From Saccoglossus kowalevskii (lineage: Eukaryota > Hemichordata > Enteropneusta > Harrimaniidae), in assembly GCF_000003605.2 (NCBI RefSeq), contig NW_003155242.1:9862-63519 (forward strand): a stretch of 53,658 nt of DNA. Direction: 5' to 3'. This document shows positions 22,138-33,288 of this stretch, piece after piece (positions within the stretch are counted from its first letter, which is position 1; each line of letters opens with the position of its first letter). The notes under the pieces are model-generated. The model did no database searches, was not told the origin of the DNA, and saw only the letters and a list, made by a program, of their open reading frames with translations. The translations under genes were made by a program, and so were the position numbers.

Positions 22138-25100
22138 GTAAGGTTAACATTTGTATTTCCGTGGCCTTGTAAATGTGTGAATTTAGCGTGAGCATCGTAA
22201 ACTAGTTACTGTAGTCGATCACAATAACCTGCCAATTATGGTGTCTGTGCATATTGAATGTAAAAACCTACAACGACGGACTCGTGTCACAGCGTGAGAC
22301 GCAAACAGTGTAGTTGTCATTTGAGACGGCAGTAGCGAGTCATCTAGCACCCATCGTTTAGTCTGTGTATGCGAAAACAAACAACCTAGATGAGCGGCAG
22401 TGGTATTGTAAATTCCGTTGGTTAGTAGTAAATTATCGGACAAGGCCAATCTGTCTTTCCATCAATTTCAAACAATCAACACCACTGCTTAACACATTCC
22501 CTTTATTAAATCGTTATAGAAATTGATACTGGATATTTAAGGTCATGTAATAGTAGTAGTGCAAAAACATGGCAGCGTGCGTACACTTTTATTTTGTTTA
22601 TTTTGTCTTGCATTGCTATGTCCAGGAAGGAACTTCTTAATAGTAATAAGTCAAGGCAAGATGTCGTCTCCAAAAACGTGCATCTCGTCATTTTTTCAAA
22701 CTTAGATATTTCAAAATAGATCATGAGGTCCTAATTAGCATAAATTGTTTGTCATCTCGGGACAACGTCAAAAGATCGATGTAAGATTTAAAAAAAAATC
22801 TTCATTTTGTTTCGGGATCCAGCTAACAGATTAGATCTTTATTATGAACTAATTAAAATCAGTTTTGTTAGATAGAAACTTTTCATAGCCAACCCAACCC
22901 CAAACTTTATCGGATCTTTTGATAATAGGCCTATGTATCTCTAATAAGGTTCATGGTATAATTAATCGAAAATTGGGTCAGGGGTTGGAATTTATAGTAA
23001 GGTCTGCCCTCCTGTCCCTGACCAGCTGATTTTAACTGGAACTGATAAAATGTTCAAATTGCCTATCCCCCGTGAACAGTTTTTACTAACTGACCGAATT
23101 GGGTAGTCCCAACTTTCTAATTTACAGAAAAATACTTTCTGATTTTTTGTCTTGCCCGTAATATCAATACGAAGGGCAAAATATATTGGGGAGGGAGAAT
23201 GTCTGCCAGCGCTGTGGTTGTTGTTAATATTAGTAAGTGGTTAATATTAGTAATGTGTGAGTGGTAACGTAATTATCCAATTATAAGTAATTATTATCCA
23301 AATAATATAAAACTTTCTTATATTGTTCATGATGAGTATAAAATCTTGTCCTAGTTCAATAGGTGATTTTCCGTTCAACTGCGAGATGCATGAAAGACGC
23401 GCGCCGAACGGTCTGCCACAAAAATCGAACGATTTGATTTGAATTTCTTTATACATACATGTACATCGACTGGCCGACAGAGAAATATTGCGTTCGAATA
23501 CCCTTACTTAATCTAAATTGTCTATCATCAAATGTGTAAAGCACATTATTAAGCATGGAAATGCCCCTAAAATATTTTTGCGTTTGCGGAATCCCATGGG
23601 ATGTTTGACGCCACTACAATGCTACGACCTTTGTTTGTCCTGTTTTTACGTTCGATTTCATGCTTAAAGCGTGATTCTCACAGTGAACGGAAAATGGTCA
23701 ATTAGCTTACGTCTCATACATAAATATCACAAGATAAATTTCGTTAAATTGTGCTTCAAATCTGTTGTTTTGTTTCACTGTGTGTGTAAATGCATACATG
23801 ACTGGTTAAAGAGCTGATCTACATTCAATTCTTTCAGTAGTCCGGAAAGGAATAGGCATCTGTCTGACTTCAAAATTGTGAATGCCTGTCTTGTAACCAA
23901 TATGACTGCCAATAAATTTTTAAATCCTTTGGGAATACAATATCAATATCAACAAATTGGTGGAAACTGAATACAGTACAATTTGCTAGGGGGAATTTCT
24001 GATTGATACACATTTACTAAAAATATATACACAAATCAATAATACATGTATATATTTATGAATAGTCTTAATAGAAGAGATATTCTTCAATCCCTGACGC
24101 TGTATTCACAGAGTCATCTTATGTCACTGTTCACAAATAAAAAACGTTTTTTTTTTCGTTTTTTTGATCAAAATCTAGAGGCAATGAGAAAATATTTTCA
24201 TTTAGTCCATAATTATCGAAAAACAGTTGTTGAAAATACATAAATATAAGCAAAATGTTTTTCTGAAATTTTTGTGGGAAAATGGTGCTCAAAGTGTCAA
24301 TGAGATTTACATTCTATTTGACATATCGTATTTGACATAGTTCACTTGACGCATGGAGCCGGAAACAACCACTGGTGGTGCTGTATACAATCGAGATCTA
24401 TTAATGCGTGCCGTAGCTCATTTAGATTTGAGTGTAAACCTCAGAAGGCAGTTGTTAAATTTGGTGACCAGTTTAGAATGATAGAAAGCATTTACAATCT
24501 TCAAATAACCGCAATAGACAGAGTTAGGGTCAAGACCGAATATACGTGATTCCGGCGTTTCATACTAAATGATTCGGGCTCTTTTTCCGTATTCCACAAC
24601 GTATGCGTCATCACAGTGGGATCAATTGAAGTTTATGTTCCATGCAAAGTAACATTCAGCACCGTCATTGAGGTTTCACCACACTGATGGTGCTGAATGT
24701 TGTTTTCGTAATCGAAGCCCACACATAAGCAACACTACCAGATATATATACAACAGCTAACAAACCACATCAACCCAGCGACAGCTGACGGTTTGTACAA
24801 ACTCCCACCGTGATGTTACTATCTGATTGGTTCATTTCATCACATTAATTTCAATTTTTTTTTATTTTTAATTTAATATTGAAAGAATAATATCATCAAC
24901 TTCTTCCTAAAAGGTACTTGCCCCAACTGCTTTGATAATTTCTGGTATGTTAGGTGCCTTTGGCAGACCTATATTTGATCTGTTTATTTATTTATTTAGA
25001 GTTTTCTCTATTTAGAATTTCTTACTTTAAGCAACTATTTTGTCATTTGGTTAAATTTTATTAAGTTAATTTACTGCCAATAATACCTAGCATTGTATCT

Positions 25101-28100
25101 TCGCAGTTTTGTTCATTTCATGATTTGTTTGTTTGTCCTCGATGTAATAGAGGTAAAAAAACATATGAGTGACAACATCTGTTACAAGATACAAAAAAAG
25201 AGCAAGGTACCCAGACTTTAACTATGTTATGAAATGAGGATGAGCAGAGATAAAAATCATGTTTCAAAACTATATGGCGTAATTTATCTTGCTAGTTAAA
25301 ATTATCAGTTGGGACAGTTTTTATTTTTATTATGCGACTTTTTCAACTACTGTGATTATTAATGTAAGCAACAATTACTATTCCAATATTTATTCGTTCT
25401 AAACATTTTATTTATTTTATTTTTTTTTTACCAGAATAATAAATGTATTTTCTGAATGATACAATAAAACGATTTTATTCAATATCTTTAAATATGTTTC
25501 ATGTAACAATAGATCCTTGATGTGTATACCCAGTCAGTTTTTCACCATATTTTTTTTTTATGTTTACAAACTACAATTTTCTGAAATACAAATAAATGAA
25601 TATTTCAATTTGCAGTCAATAATATTTCACACAATGTCTGTAAATTATGTTTTCAAAAAAATGTATGACAATGAAACGTATTTTATTTTACAAGGAGTAA
25701 GTCTGAAAAATAATTGCCTCGTATTTGAAAAATAATACTAGGTGATTTGCCAATGGATTTCCTAATAATATATGTTAAAATTAAATAAACCATAAAAAAA
25801 TTCTTTTGGCTTCAGTACTCGCTCAGACTGTGTGTGATATGTGTACAAGCTGCACTAGCCAGGGGCAAAACAGAAAAATATAGCCATACAAAAAAAAATC
25901 TAAAAAAATGTATTTATTTACAAACACTAGCAGTCAACTAATTTGGCCAGCTATGCTTGATGTTTTTTACCACGTGTTCCAGATATTAAATTTTGGACAG
26001 GAGTGTCTAGAATGCGCTTATTCCCCTATGCAAATCAAATGCTAATTTTTTTCACCATCAACAGCAGTGAATGAGTTGTATATGAGGTAACCAATCCCAA
26101 ATTCTGCACTCAGAATTATTCATCTACATTTCAAGCACAATTCTATATAGAAATGAAAGACACAATCAACAAATGTAATAATCCTTGACAATTGACCTTT
26201 TTAGCTGTAGACTTTGTCCAGCGGAGCTTATCATATAAGTGATTGTCCGTCGTCCGTATCAATGTTTTACTTTTTCAACTTCTTCTTGAAAACTACAAAC
26301 CTGAATGCTTTGATACTTTGTGTATACGTACCTTGGGTAGACCTCTCTCACATTTGTTCATTTCATGATCATATCTTCAATTCTCTAATTTTGGTGAATA
26401 TTTTTGGTAAAAAGTGATATTTTTGACTTCTTGTTAAGTCCAATTGCTTTGATATTACATATAAGTACTACATGTGGACCTCTCCCAGATTTGTTCATTT
26501 TTGTAATGATATCTTTAATTCTCTAATTTTGGTGAATATTTTTGTCATTTTTGGTAAAAAGTGATATTTTCGACTTCTTGTTAAAAACCACCATCATTTA
26601 TGGTGAAAAATGATATTTTTGAATTCTTGTTGAAAACAGCAAGTCCCATTGCATTGATACTATGCATATTGTTCATTTTCTAATGATATCTTCTGTTCTT
26701 TAATTGAAATGTGCATTGCTAACAGCGGAGCTATCTTAGAGCCGACAGGTTGCTTGTTTATTTTAAGAATGTTTTACTAATTAAAAAGGTGGTGACTTTT
26801 GCATGTTGAGTCAATTATAAATAGTCTCAAGCCACGCTGGTATTTTTTTGATGGCATCAGTCACAACATTCTAATGAAAATACATTATTAATAACTTGCT
26901 AAAATAATTCTCTTAAAATAAACAGTACCAGTATATACATTGTATCATTTGCTACTGAATATGTATGTCTGTTAAGACTATCATTTAATATTCACAAACT
27001 CACTATAATATGATTTTTCCGTCATCACAGCTTGTTCTCTATCAACAAGATCTATTGCTATGGATTTTATTAGCCAGCAAATTGGTTTCTACTATTAAAT
27101 TATTTTAAAAAAAACGCATTTAATGACCAATTTATAGATGCATCTTGTTGAATATTAAGTGATTAATTTTGATTAACAACAAAATTAATTGCTATTGCAT
27201 ATTTATCATTCTTTCTATTTCAAAGCATTCCCAGTTTTTAGACTCAAGGTTTCTTTTCCCCTCTCGTTTATAAAATAAGGGTACACAGAAACAATCAGGG
27301 TAAATTATGTACTGCAGTTGCTAAATTTATATAATTGGAAGTGATTTTCAAAATTGCGAGTTTTTCTGTACTCTTTCATTGATATCATGAGGGTGCAAAA
27401 TCAAAATTGAAGAAATATTCTCAGAAGCACATGTCCAGTAAAACCGTTACTACATATATTACATCTCATAAACTGTAATATTAAGACTTGCTTCCAGACA
27501 GAATGACCACACCCTCATTCTGGTTAACAAAGCAGAAAATGACACCATATGTGATGCCATATTTCCTGATCCAAAAATGTTTTGTATACTTATTTCTCTT
27601 ATCCACGGCTGTTTAATATGTGTAGTCATCAGTTGAAATAATCAAAACAATCAATGGGGCTTTATTTGTTTTTTTAATTAATTTACTTAATAATTAGCTG
27701 GCCCAAATGATTGAATTAATTAATCATTTATAGTTTAAAAATTGCACTTTCGCCATTAGACAATACAATATTAATCTGATGTGTATGACATACTTGATGT
27801 GCAACTACCGGTAACATAACAAAATGTTGCAGCATACATTAAGGTAATGACCCAATTCTGTTCATCTTTGTAGGTATTTGCTGAAGAATGTGCTGGATAT
27901 GAACATAGGTAGGTATTCTTTTTTTTTAGGGGCCCAAGCCCAAAGGGCGAGGCCCCTATTATTATCGTTCAGTTTTTTCTTTCTTTCTTTCTTTCTTTCT
28001 TCCGTAACTTTTTTCGTCAAGCCGTTTGAGAAAACCGCTGAACGGAATGGTCTGATAATACTCTATACTGATAGTCCCTAATGTGAACTGGTGCAACATG

Positions 28101-31100
28101 CTTTCAGAATTTAGATTGGTCAATTAGTTTGGCTGCCATATTGGATTGAAATAAAACCGGAAGTGGCTGTTTGACCACTTTCTGAGGGTCTAGGCGTCTA
28201 GATTTTTTTATGGTATATAGTACAACTCATGTGTAATAGATATCAGCAATAAAAACTTTAGCGGTCATGTGACTTTTCCCGCCATTTTGTTTTTCCTAAA
28301 AACGGCAAAAACTACTAAAAAATCTTCTTCTTCAGAACCACCAAAGCAGAANNNNNNNNNNNNNNNNNNNNNNNNNNNNNNNNNNNNNNNNNNNNNNNNN
28401 NNNNNNNNNNNNNNNNNNNNNNNNNNNNNNNNNNNNNNNNNNNNNNNNNNNNNNNNNNNNNNNNNNNNNNNNNNNNNNNNNNNNNNNNNNNNNNNNNNNN
28501 NNNNNNNNNNNNNNNNNNNNNNNNNNNNNNNNNNNNNNNNNNNNNNNNNNNNNNNNNNNNNNNNNNNNNNNNNNNNNNNNNNNNNNNNNNNNNNNNNNNN
28601 NNNNNNNNNNNNNNNNNNNNNNNNNNNNNNNNNNNNNNNNNNNNNNNNNNNNNNNNNNNNNNNNNNNNNNNNNNNNNNNNNNNNNNNNNNNNNNNNNNNN
28701 NNNNNNNNNNNNNNNNNNNNNNNNNNNNNNNNNNNNNNNNNNNNNNNNNNNNNNNNNNNNNNNNNNNNNNNNNNNNNNNNNNNNNNNNNNNNNNNNNNNN
28801 NNNNNNNNNNNNNNNNNNNNNNNNNNNNNNNNNNNNNNNNNNNNNNNNNNNNNNNNNNNNNNNNNNNNNNNNNNNNNNNNNNNNNNNNNNNNNNNNNNNN
28901 NNNNNNNNNNNNNNNNNNNNNNNNNNNNNNNNNNNNNNNNNNNNNNNNNNNNNNNNNNNNNNNNNNNNNNNNNNNNNNNNNNNNNNNNNNNNNNNNNNNN
29001 NNNNNNNNNNNNNNNNNNNNNNNNNNNNNNNNNNNNNNNNNNNNNNNNNNNNNNNNNNNNNNNNNNNNNNNNNNNNNNNNNNNNNNNNNNNNNNNNNNNN
29101 NNNNNNNNNNNNNNNNNNNNNNNNNNNNNNNNNNNNNNNNNNNNNNNNNNNNNNNNNNNNNNNNNNNNNNNNNNNNNNNNNNNNNNNNNNNNNNNNNNNN
29201 NNCAGGGACAACACTGTCTGTTGTCAGTGACAGCTGAATGTCTGTGTTATGGCCGGCTTTCCATACTCAATATCTTTATAGTGTATAGTATTAGTTTCCC
29301 TGGATCTGACATTTAATACTGGCAATCTGAAATAGCATTGCCAGATGTATGTAATGGTTGCCATGACAGTGCATGTCATCATACAATGAACAGTGTATAA
29401 ATAGAGAAAATTATATTAAAATGGCCATGAGCGATATTATATCGATGACATGATTTATATGTCAGCGTTGCTGATATAAATTGTATGTGTGAAGCTTTCA
29501 ATAACGTGGACATTATTGTCTATAATTGACTCCCATGAGTCTTTACCGTTACCCTGTGTGTGTGTATTTACGTATGTATATCTCTTGGTTGCAATGATTT
29601 CTCAAGAGCCAATCATTGCATTTCAATGAAACTTAGTTCATAGATGCCCAGGAACAATAAACAATGGGTTGAAATATGTACATATTATATATAATATAAC
29701 CTACTATTTATATAATTTGCATATTAATAATTAGCCAATTTCAGCCATCAGAAATGTATTCCCTATTTTGCATAAATTACGGTAGCCAATTTTTAGTTTT
29801 TCCACAAACATCTGCAGTGACACTAATTAAATTGCAATGAACCTTAATACAATAATGCTGTAGGATGATGCAAATACATGTACCTTGTTAGTTTATTGTT
29901 GAAATCAGTGAATATTAATTATGTAATTTGCATAAATTAGACAACTTCCAGATATCTCAAAAACAAATTTAAATGGAATTAGGTACATGTACATGTATAT
30001 GGGTGGTCTGGGATACCCCACAGATGTAATATATACATGTATGCATATTAATGACCAAATTAACATAATTAACCAATTTTCAGCTGTTCCACAGCAATCC
30101 CAAACTTTAATTTTGTGGATCACAAATTCTTAGACCTTGTGCATTCAAAGGCTTCTCGTTTAATGAGCCAGTCTTATTTTTTTCAATTAATATAAATACT
30201 TGCTTTATTTATTTCATGCTTCTAAAGCCCACAGCTCACAGTTCATCATCAATATAGATCTTGTACTTAAAATTGATTGAGGGCAAATATAACCATTGTA
30301 GTACTAGTAGATGTTTTTATATTATCCTCATGTGGAGATGAACTCCATTCTTGACTTGAAATGCTTAGTATTTGGGACATAAGGGTCTTCTTTTTGCACA
30401 TATGAAGAAATCATTGTTAAGGACTCTTGAAAAGCCTCTCAAGTCAGTTTAAAGATGAATTTTAATTAGGGTATTGCCAAAATAGCATAAAGCAGGCCAG
30501 ACAATACTTACTGCAGCCCACTCTGATACTGTCATGGCTGTGCCTTGTAAACACTTATTTGAAAGTATTCTTAATTTGAGCACTACCACTGGAATAAAGC
30601 TATAGTGTTGCCAATTTTGTAAAATTGATGTTGACGTCATTGAAAAAAATTTAACCTTTTCACCACCAGTTTCCTGTTCATCACAAATTCACAAAATAGT
30701 CGTGTTCATAGTCTGCTCTTCAGTCAGAAGATTGGGATGAAAATAGGCAATTTTTTTTCAGTTAAAACTGAAAATTGATTAAAATTTTGCCTGTTGGCTT
30801 CAAAATTAGGGTTCATTTCCAGAAGAAAAAAGTGCAGGAAAAATTGGGCTAGAAAGTCGTGGTGAAACGATTAAAGGGCAGGGGTCATCACACAGTATGC
30901 TTTTGATTTCATTTTAATTATGTATTTTGCATACGTCGCATTGAACCATATCGAACACAATGTGACAAGCACTGCATTTTAAAATTTAAACAATAAACAT
31001 AGCAAACAATATTTGAGATTCAATTACTGTTTCATGTTGTTATTTCAGTCTGTCAATTTATTTATTTCTGTTTTTTTGTTGTTTTGTTTTTCAGTTGTAG

Positions 31101-32825
31101 CCCACCAGAGTATTGTTGCAATTATACTTGTTGTAGGGCCTACAATCACTATAGTTTCTGGAGCATGTGGTACTTCTGGTTAGTATAATTCATAATTCTC
31201 TCTTTTTCTCCTTCTTTCATTTCTGCTTTCCAGTTGTGAGTATCCGCAATATTGCTGTCTTCACTTCTGCTGTAATAAATACCATAATGCTCCAAGTATT
31301 TGGAACATCTGGTACTTTTGGTGTGTACATGCTTTCTACTTTCTACTATTTTCACTTTGATTTTACTACTGTATTTTCCCGGTCATAAGCCCCTTTTTGG
31401 GTATAAGCTCATCCCTATATTTTTAGATATTTAATAAATTGAGGGCATCTTTGGTTATAGGCCGAGGGTGTTTTTATCGGGCATCAACAATGGATTAACA
31501 TTTACTAAAATATTAATGTAAAAAGTGTGTTTCATTGCATAAAAATCATGATTGGTACAGTAGTTCTAGAACCCTTTGGTTTGTGCTTTTACAAAAGAAA
31601 CTGACATAAATTTGACAGTGCATGGTGAACAATGCAACATGCTTCTCACTTTCTGTTCTGTAATTACTCACGATGTTGCAATACTGAAGTAATCCATATT
31701 TCTTTTGAAACATCAAAAACATGAAACCAGGTCATTGGACATCAGTGTTTATTGAGACTATCATGGAGTGGGTGTAAATAGGTAAACTATGCTTCAACAT
31801 GACCTGTTGATGGATGTTTGATACTTCGTCCACACTCAAGAAAAGTTCAAGAATTGCGAATCACCATTACATTACTCTGACTCTATAACCTTTGTTTGTC
31901 CTGGTTTTAAATTTGATTTCATGCATCCAATCTTCTTTGAACTTAACTTATTAAGCAGTTCTGATGATAACAACAACACATGCTTAAAACACTAAGTCTA
32001 ATGGGTGTTGACTCCCTCGCTTTAACGTCTATGACACTTTCCAATTTATTACACTCAAACTTATATCTGGTATCTATCAACAAAGACAAGGTTGAACTTT
32101 TTGCTGTATTGTTTTTATTTAGGTGTATTGTAGTTTTTATTCTGATGGCATGTTTTGGTGGTTGTGGATATTATCGGCGACGTCATGTGTTATTACAACG
32201 ACACAATGGAAGACCAACTACACTTATAATAGCTGGCACGACAGTTTCCACGCATGATATGTATGCCACATCAGCGCCACCAGTACCAGTACCAGCACAA
32301 CCAATGGGGGCTTTTCCTGCACCACCACCGTACAGTGAGGTAAGTCACAGTCCATACATGCATCACCACTACCGTCAATACCAATACAACCAATGCAAGT
32401 GGGGAATTTGAGCGCTGCTGTATACTGATGTCAATTCACTGTCACCTTCTGGCCATCCAAATTGATCATTATCATTATAAAGATCATTATTGGTGACTTT
32501 ATGAGTGGGGGAGTATGTATGTTAGTGAAATTAGTTTGTTTTATGTAAGGTAGGAATGACTAACGATTTGTATATTTAGAAATGTGCTCAGAACAGTTAA
32601 TGGAATACATCTGTTGTCTGTGAATAATATTAAAATATATTGTGTTTGATTTATCAGGTGACATCCAAACCAAACATGTATCCAAAAGCTGTTGCTATGC
32701 CACCCTATGCATGCACTATGCAAGTACCCCCGCCATATGAAGCAGCGATACAACAAGACGCTACAGGAACTTCTTTACAGACATCAAATTCTCAGAACAC
32801 CAATCCGTCCACAGCAGTCTCATAA
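22084..32825 (+). CDS. VOPP1/WBP1-like single-pass membrane adaptor with two alternative Cys-rich exons
   Basis: Exons 22084-22137, 27874-27908, then 31095-31178 (3a) or 31234-31320 (3b), then 32123-32339 and 32658-32825. All are GT-AG and phase-consistent; the products are 185 (3a) or 186 (3b) residues. Residues 1 to about 21 form a signal peptide (hydrophobic, ending SEVFA before EEC). A short Cys-rich ectodomain carries a CC-x3-CC pattern, followed by WYFW and a transmembrane helix (about 55-76), an RRR stop-transfer, and a Pro-rich tail with PPPY at 125-128 and 154-157 (3a numbering). This layout is that of VOPP1, WBP1/WBP1L and other Shisa-like proteins, whose PPxY motifs bind WW-domain proteins such as NEDD4-type ligases. 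The WYFW...C-G-x5-RRR segment resembles VOPP1 most, but the exact subfamily is uncertain. Additional exons hidden in the N gap of intron 2 cannot be excluded. Confidence 0.85.
23358..23705 (+). mobile_element. ~350-bp TIR element, copy 2 (VOPP1-like intron 1)
   Basis: Second copy of the element at 21408-21778. Many CG sites of copy 1 read TG or CA here. A decayed fragment of the same family is visible at about 31870-31930 (CCTTTGTTTGTCCTG...GATTTCATGC). Confidence 0.82.
24640..24712 (+). ncRNA. Candidate intronic microRNA-like hairpin, 5' arm resembling miR-181
   Basis: AACATTCAGCACCGTCA (24651-24667) pairs with TGATGGTGCTGAATGTT (24685-24701) with one G-U wobble, and the stem extends outward by further A-T and G-U pairs and inward towards a small loop. 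A 5'-arm product starting at 24651 would begin AACAUUCA, the first eight bases of miR-181 as I recall it, with scattered identity after that. It lies in sense orientation in intron 1 of the VOPP1-like gene. The loop is short for a pre-miRNA, so a transposon palindrome is the main alternative. Confidence 0.35.
26197..26760 (+). mobile_element. Hairpin-ended dispersed repeat, copy 1 (VOPP1-like intron 1)
   Basis: Starts TTTTAGCTGTAGACTTTGTC and CAGCGGAGCTTATCATAT, contains two or three internal ~110-bp subrepeats (TTCTTGTTAA...AATTTTGGTGAATATTTTTG) and ends AACAGCGGAGCTATCT. It is the inverse of the copy at 34790-35168. Confidence 0.78.
27874..27908 (+). CDS. VOPP1-like exon 2: 35-nt microexon
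   Basis: It encodes VFAEECAGYEH plus two bases of Ser. Acceptor TTTGTAG, donor GTAGGT. Phase 0 in and phase 2 out exactly match exon 1 and both versions of exon 3. It contributes the end of the signal peptide and the first ectodomain Cys. A repetitive element begins about 20 bp after the donor. Confidence 0.8.
27930..28351 (+). mobile_element. GGGGCCCAAGCCC repeat running into the N gap
   Basis: It begins with a GC-rich palindromic block (AGGGGCCCAAGCCC ... GGGCGAGGCCCCT) 20 bp after the exon 2 donor, followed by a (TTTC)n tract at 27973-28002 and about 350 bp of unique-looking sequence before the gap. The block has the look of a transposon end, and the gap is probably due to its repetitiveness. 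Confidence 0.55.
28352..29202. other. Assembly gap (851 N)
   Basis: A run of N inside VOPP1-like intron 2. Apparent open frames crossing it are artefacts. Confidence 1.
29560..30125. repeat. Degenerate AT-rich repeat (TTTGCATAAATTA type)
   Basis: Several imperfect ~150-bp units with TTTGCATAAATTA, AGCCAATTTTTAG and CAATGAA(A/C)CTTA motifs. Similar units occur at 36530-37205 and 44540-44870. Confidence 0.5.
31095..31178 (+). CDS. VOPP1-like exon 3a (alternative Cys-rich exon)
   Basis: An 84-nt exon, phase 2 to phase 2, encoding CSPPEYCCNYTCCRAYNHY, then SFWSMWYF and two bases of Trp. The acceptor follows a long T-rich tract (TTTTTCAG); donor GTTAGT. It is a tandem paralogue of the exon 55 bp downstream. 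Confidence 0.83.
31234..31320 (+). CDS. VOPP1-like exon 3b (alternative Cys-rich exon)
   Basis: An 87-nt exon, phase 2 to phase 2, encoding CEYPQYCCLHFCCNKYHN, then APSIWNIWYF and two bases of Trp. Acceptor TTTCCAG, donor GTGTGT. The cysteines, YCC-x2-CC-like core and W..WYFW end of exon 3a are retained, the frame is open and both splice sites are intact, so it looks functional rather than a relic. Confidence 0.78.
32123..32339 (+). CDS. VOPP1-like exon 4: transmembrane helix and first PPPY
   Basis: A 217-nt exon: CIVVFILMACFGGCGYY, then RRRH, a Ser/Thr-rich spacer, a Pro/Ala-rich run, and PAPPPYSE before the donor GTAAGT. The reading frame continues through this donor to a stop at 32411, but the downstream exon is the conserved continuation; an intron-retained form would lose the second PPPY. 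Confidence 0.88.
32658..32825 (+). CDS. VOPP1-like exon 5: second PPPY and stop
   Basis: Fifty-five codons and TAA (32823-32825). QVPPPYEAA is the C-terminal WW-binding motif; the rest is Gln/Ser/Thr/Asn-rich. Acceptor TTTATCAG. Confidence 0.87.
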   Translation: MTSKPNMYPKAVAMPPYACTMQVPPPYEAAIQQDATGTSLQTSNSQNTNPSTAVS

Positions 32826-33282
32826 AAAGTCCTACTTGTTCAGTCATCAGTACACTTTTAAAATTACACTGTAAATGGCACCATAAATGACATTTTAAAG
32901 TTGTAGGACATTTCTAGATATGTGATTGTGCTTATATTGGCATGTTATCAATTCTGAACAAGTATCTCAATTTTTATAAATATTTTACTTTTAATACTTT
33001 AACACGTATGTATATAGTCGTCCCAAGATGCGACTTGGGACAAGTTTGAGTTTTGCTAATCTGTAATCGTATCTTTTGCATGTTTAAAATATGAAAGAAA
33101 AACTAAAACTAAAAAAAAATGCAAAAGTTAGTTGTGTATGTATCTTATATTTCAAGGAAATGTAATTGCTAAGATATTTTTAATTTATTACCCCTGTATT
33201 TTTTTTGTGAGCATGAAGAATGAATGAATGAACTTGGATTACGTTGTATGTAATGTATGTTGTTGTTTTTTTGTTCACAACT

Positions 33283-33288
33283 AATAAA
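33283..33288 (+). promoter_or_regulatory. Candidate polyadenylation signal of the VOPP1-like gene
   Basis: The first AATAAA downstream of the stop, followed by a T/GT-rich stretch, giving a 3' UTR of about 460-480 nt. Confidence 0.6.

Larger units (their letters stand above)
22138..27873. other. VOPP1-like intron 1: contents
   Basis: A 5.7-kb intron holding the 23358-23705 transposon, the 24640-24712 hairpin and the 26197-26760 repeat. A fragment related to the latter is at about 24900-25020. No further exon was recognised. Confidence 0.5.
30871..32025. repeat. TTAA-type transposon ends flanking exons 3a/3b
   Basis: TTAAAGGGCAGGGGTCATCA at 30871 and ...TTGACTCCCTCGCTTTAA ending at 32025 (reverse complement TTAAAGCGAGGGAGTCAA) resemble the two ends of the 13549-13713 element. 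They may be two independent remnants or the ends of one 1.15-kb unit. Confidence 0.4.

Noticed and set aside
28269-29237. 300-codon open frames across 28352-29202
   Set aside because: Same reason: the frame is open only because the bases are unknown.
32340-32411. Extension of VOPP1-like exon 4 to the stop at 32411
   Set aside because: GTAAGT at 32340 and the in-phase downstream exon with PPPY make splicing the main form; the extension could only be an intron-retained variant.
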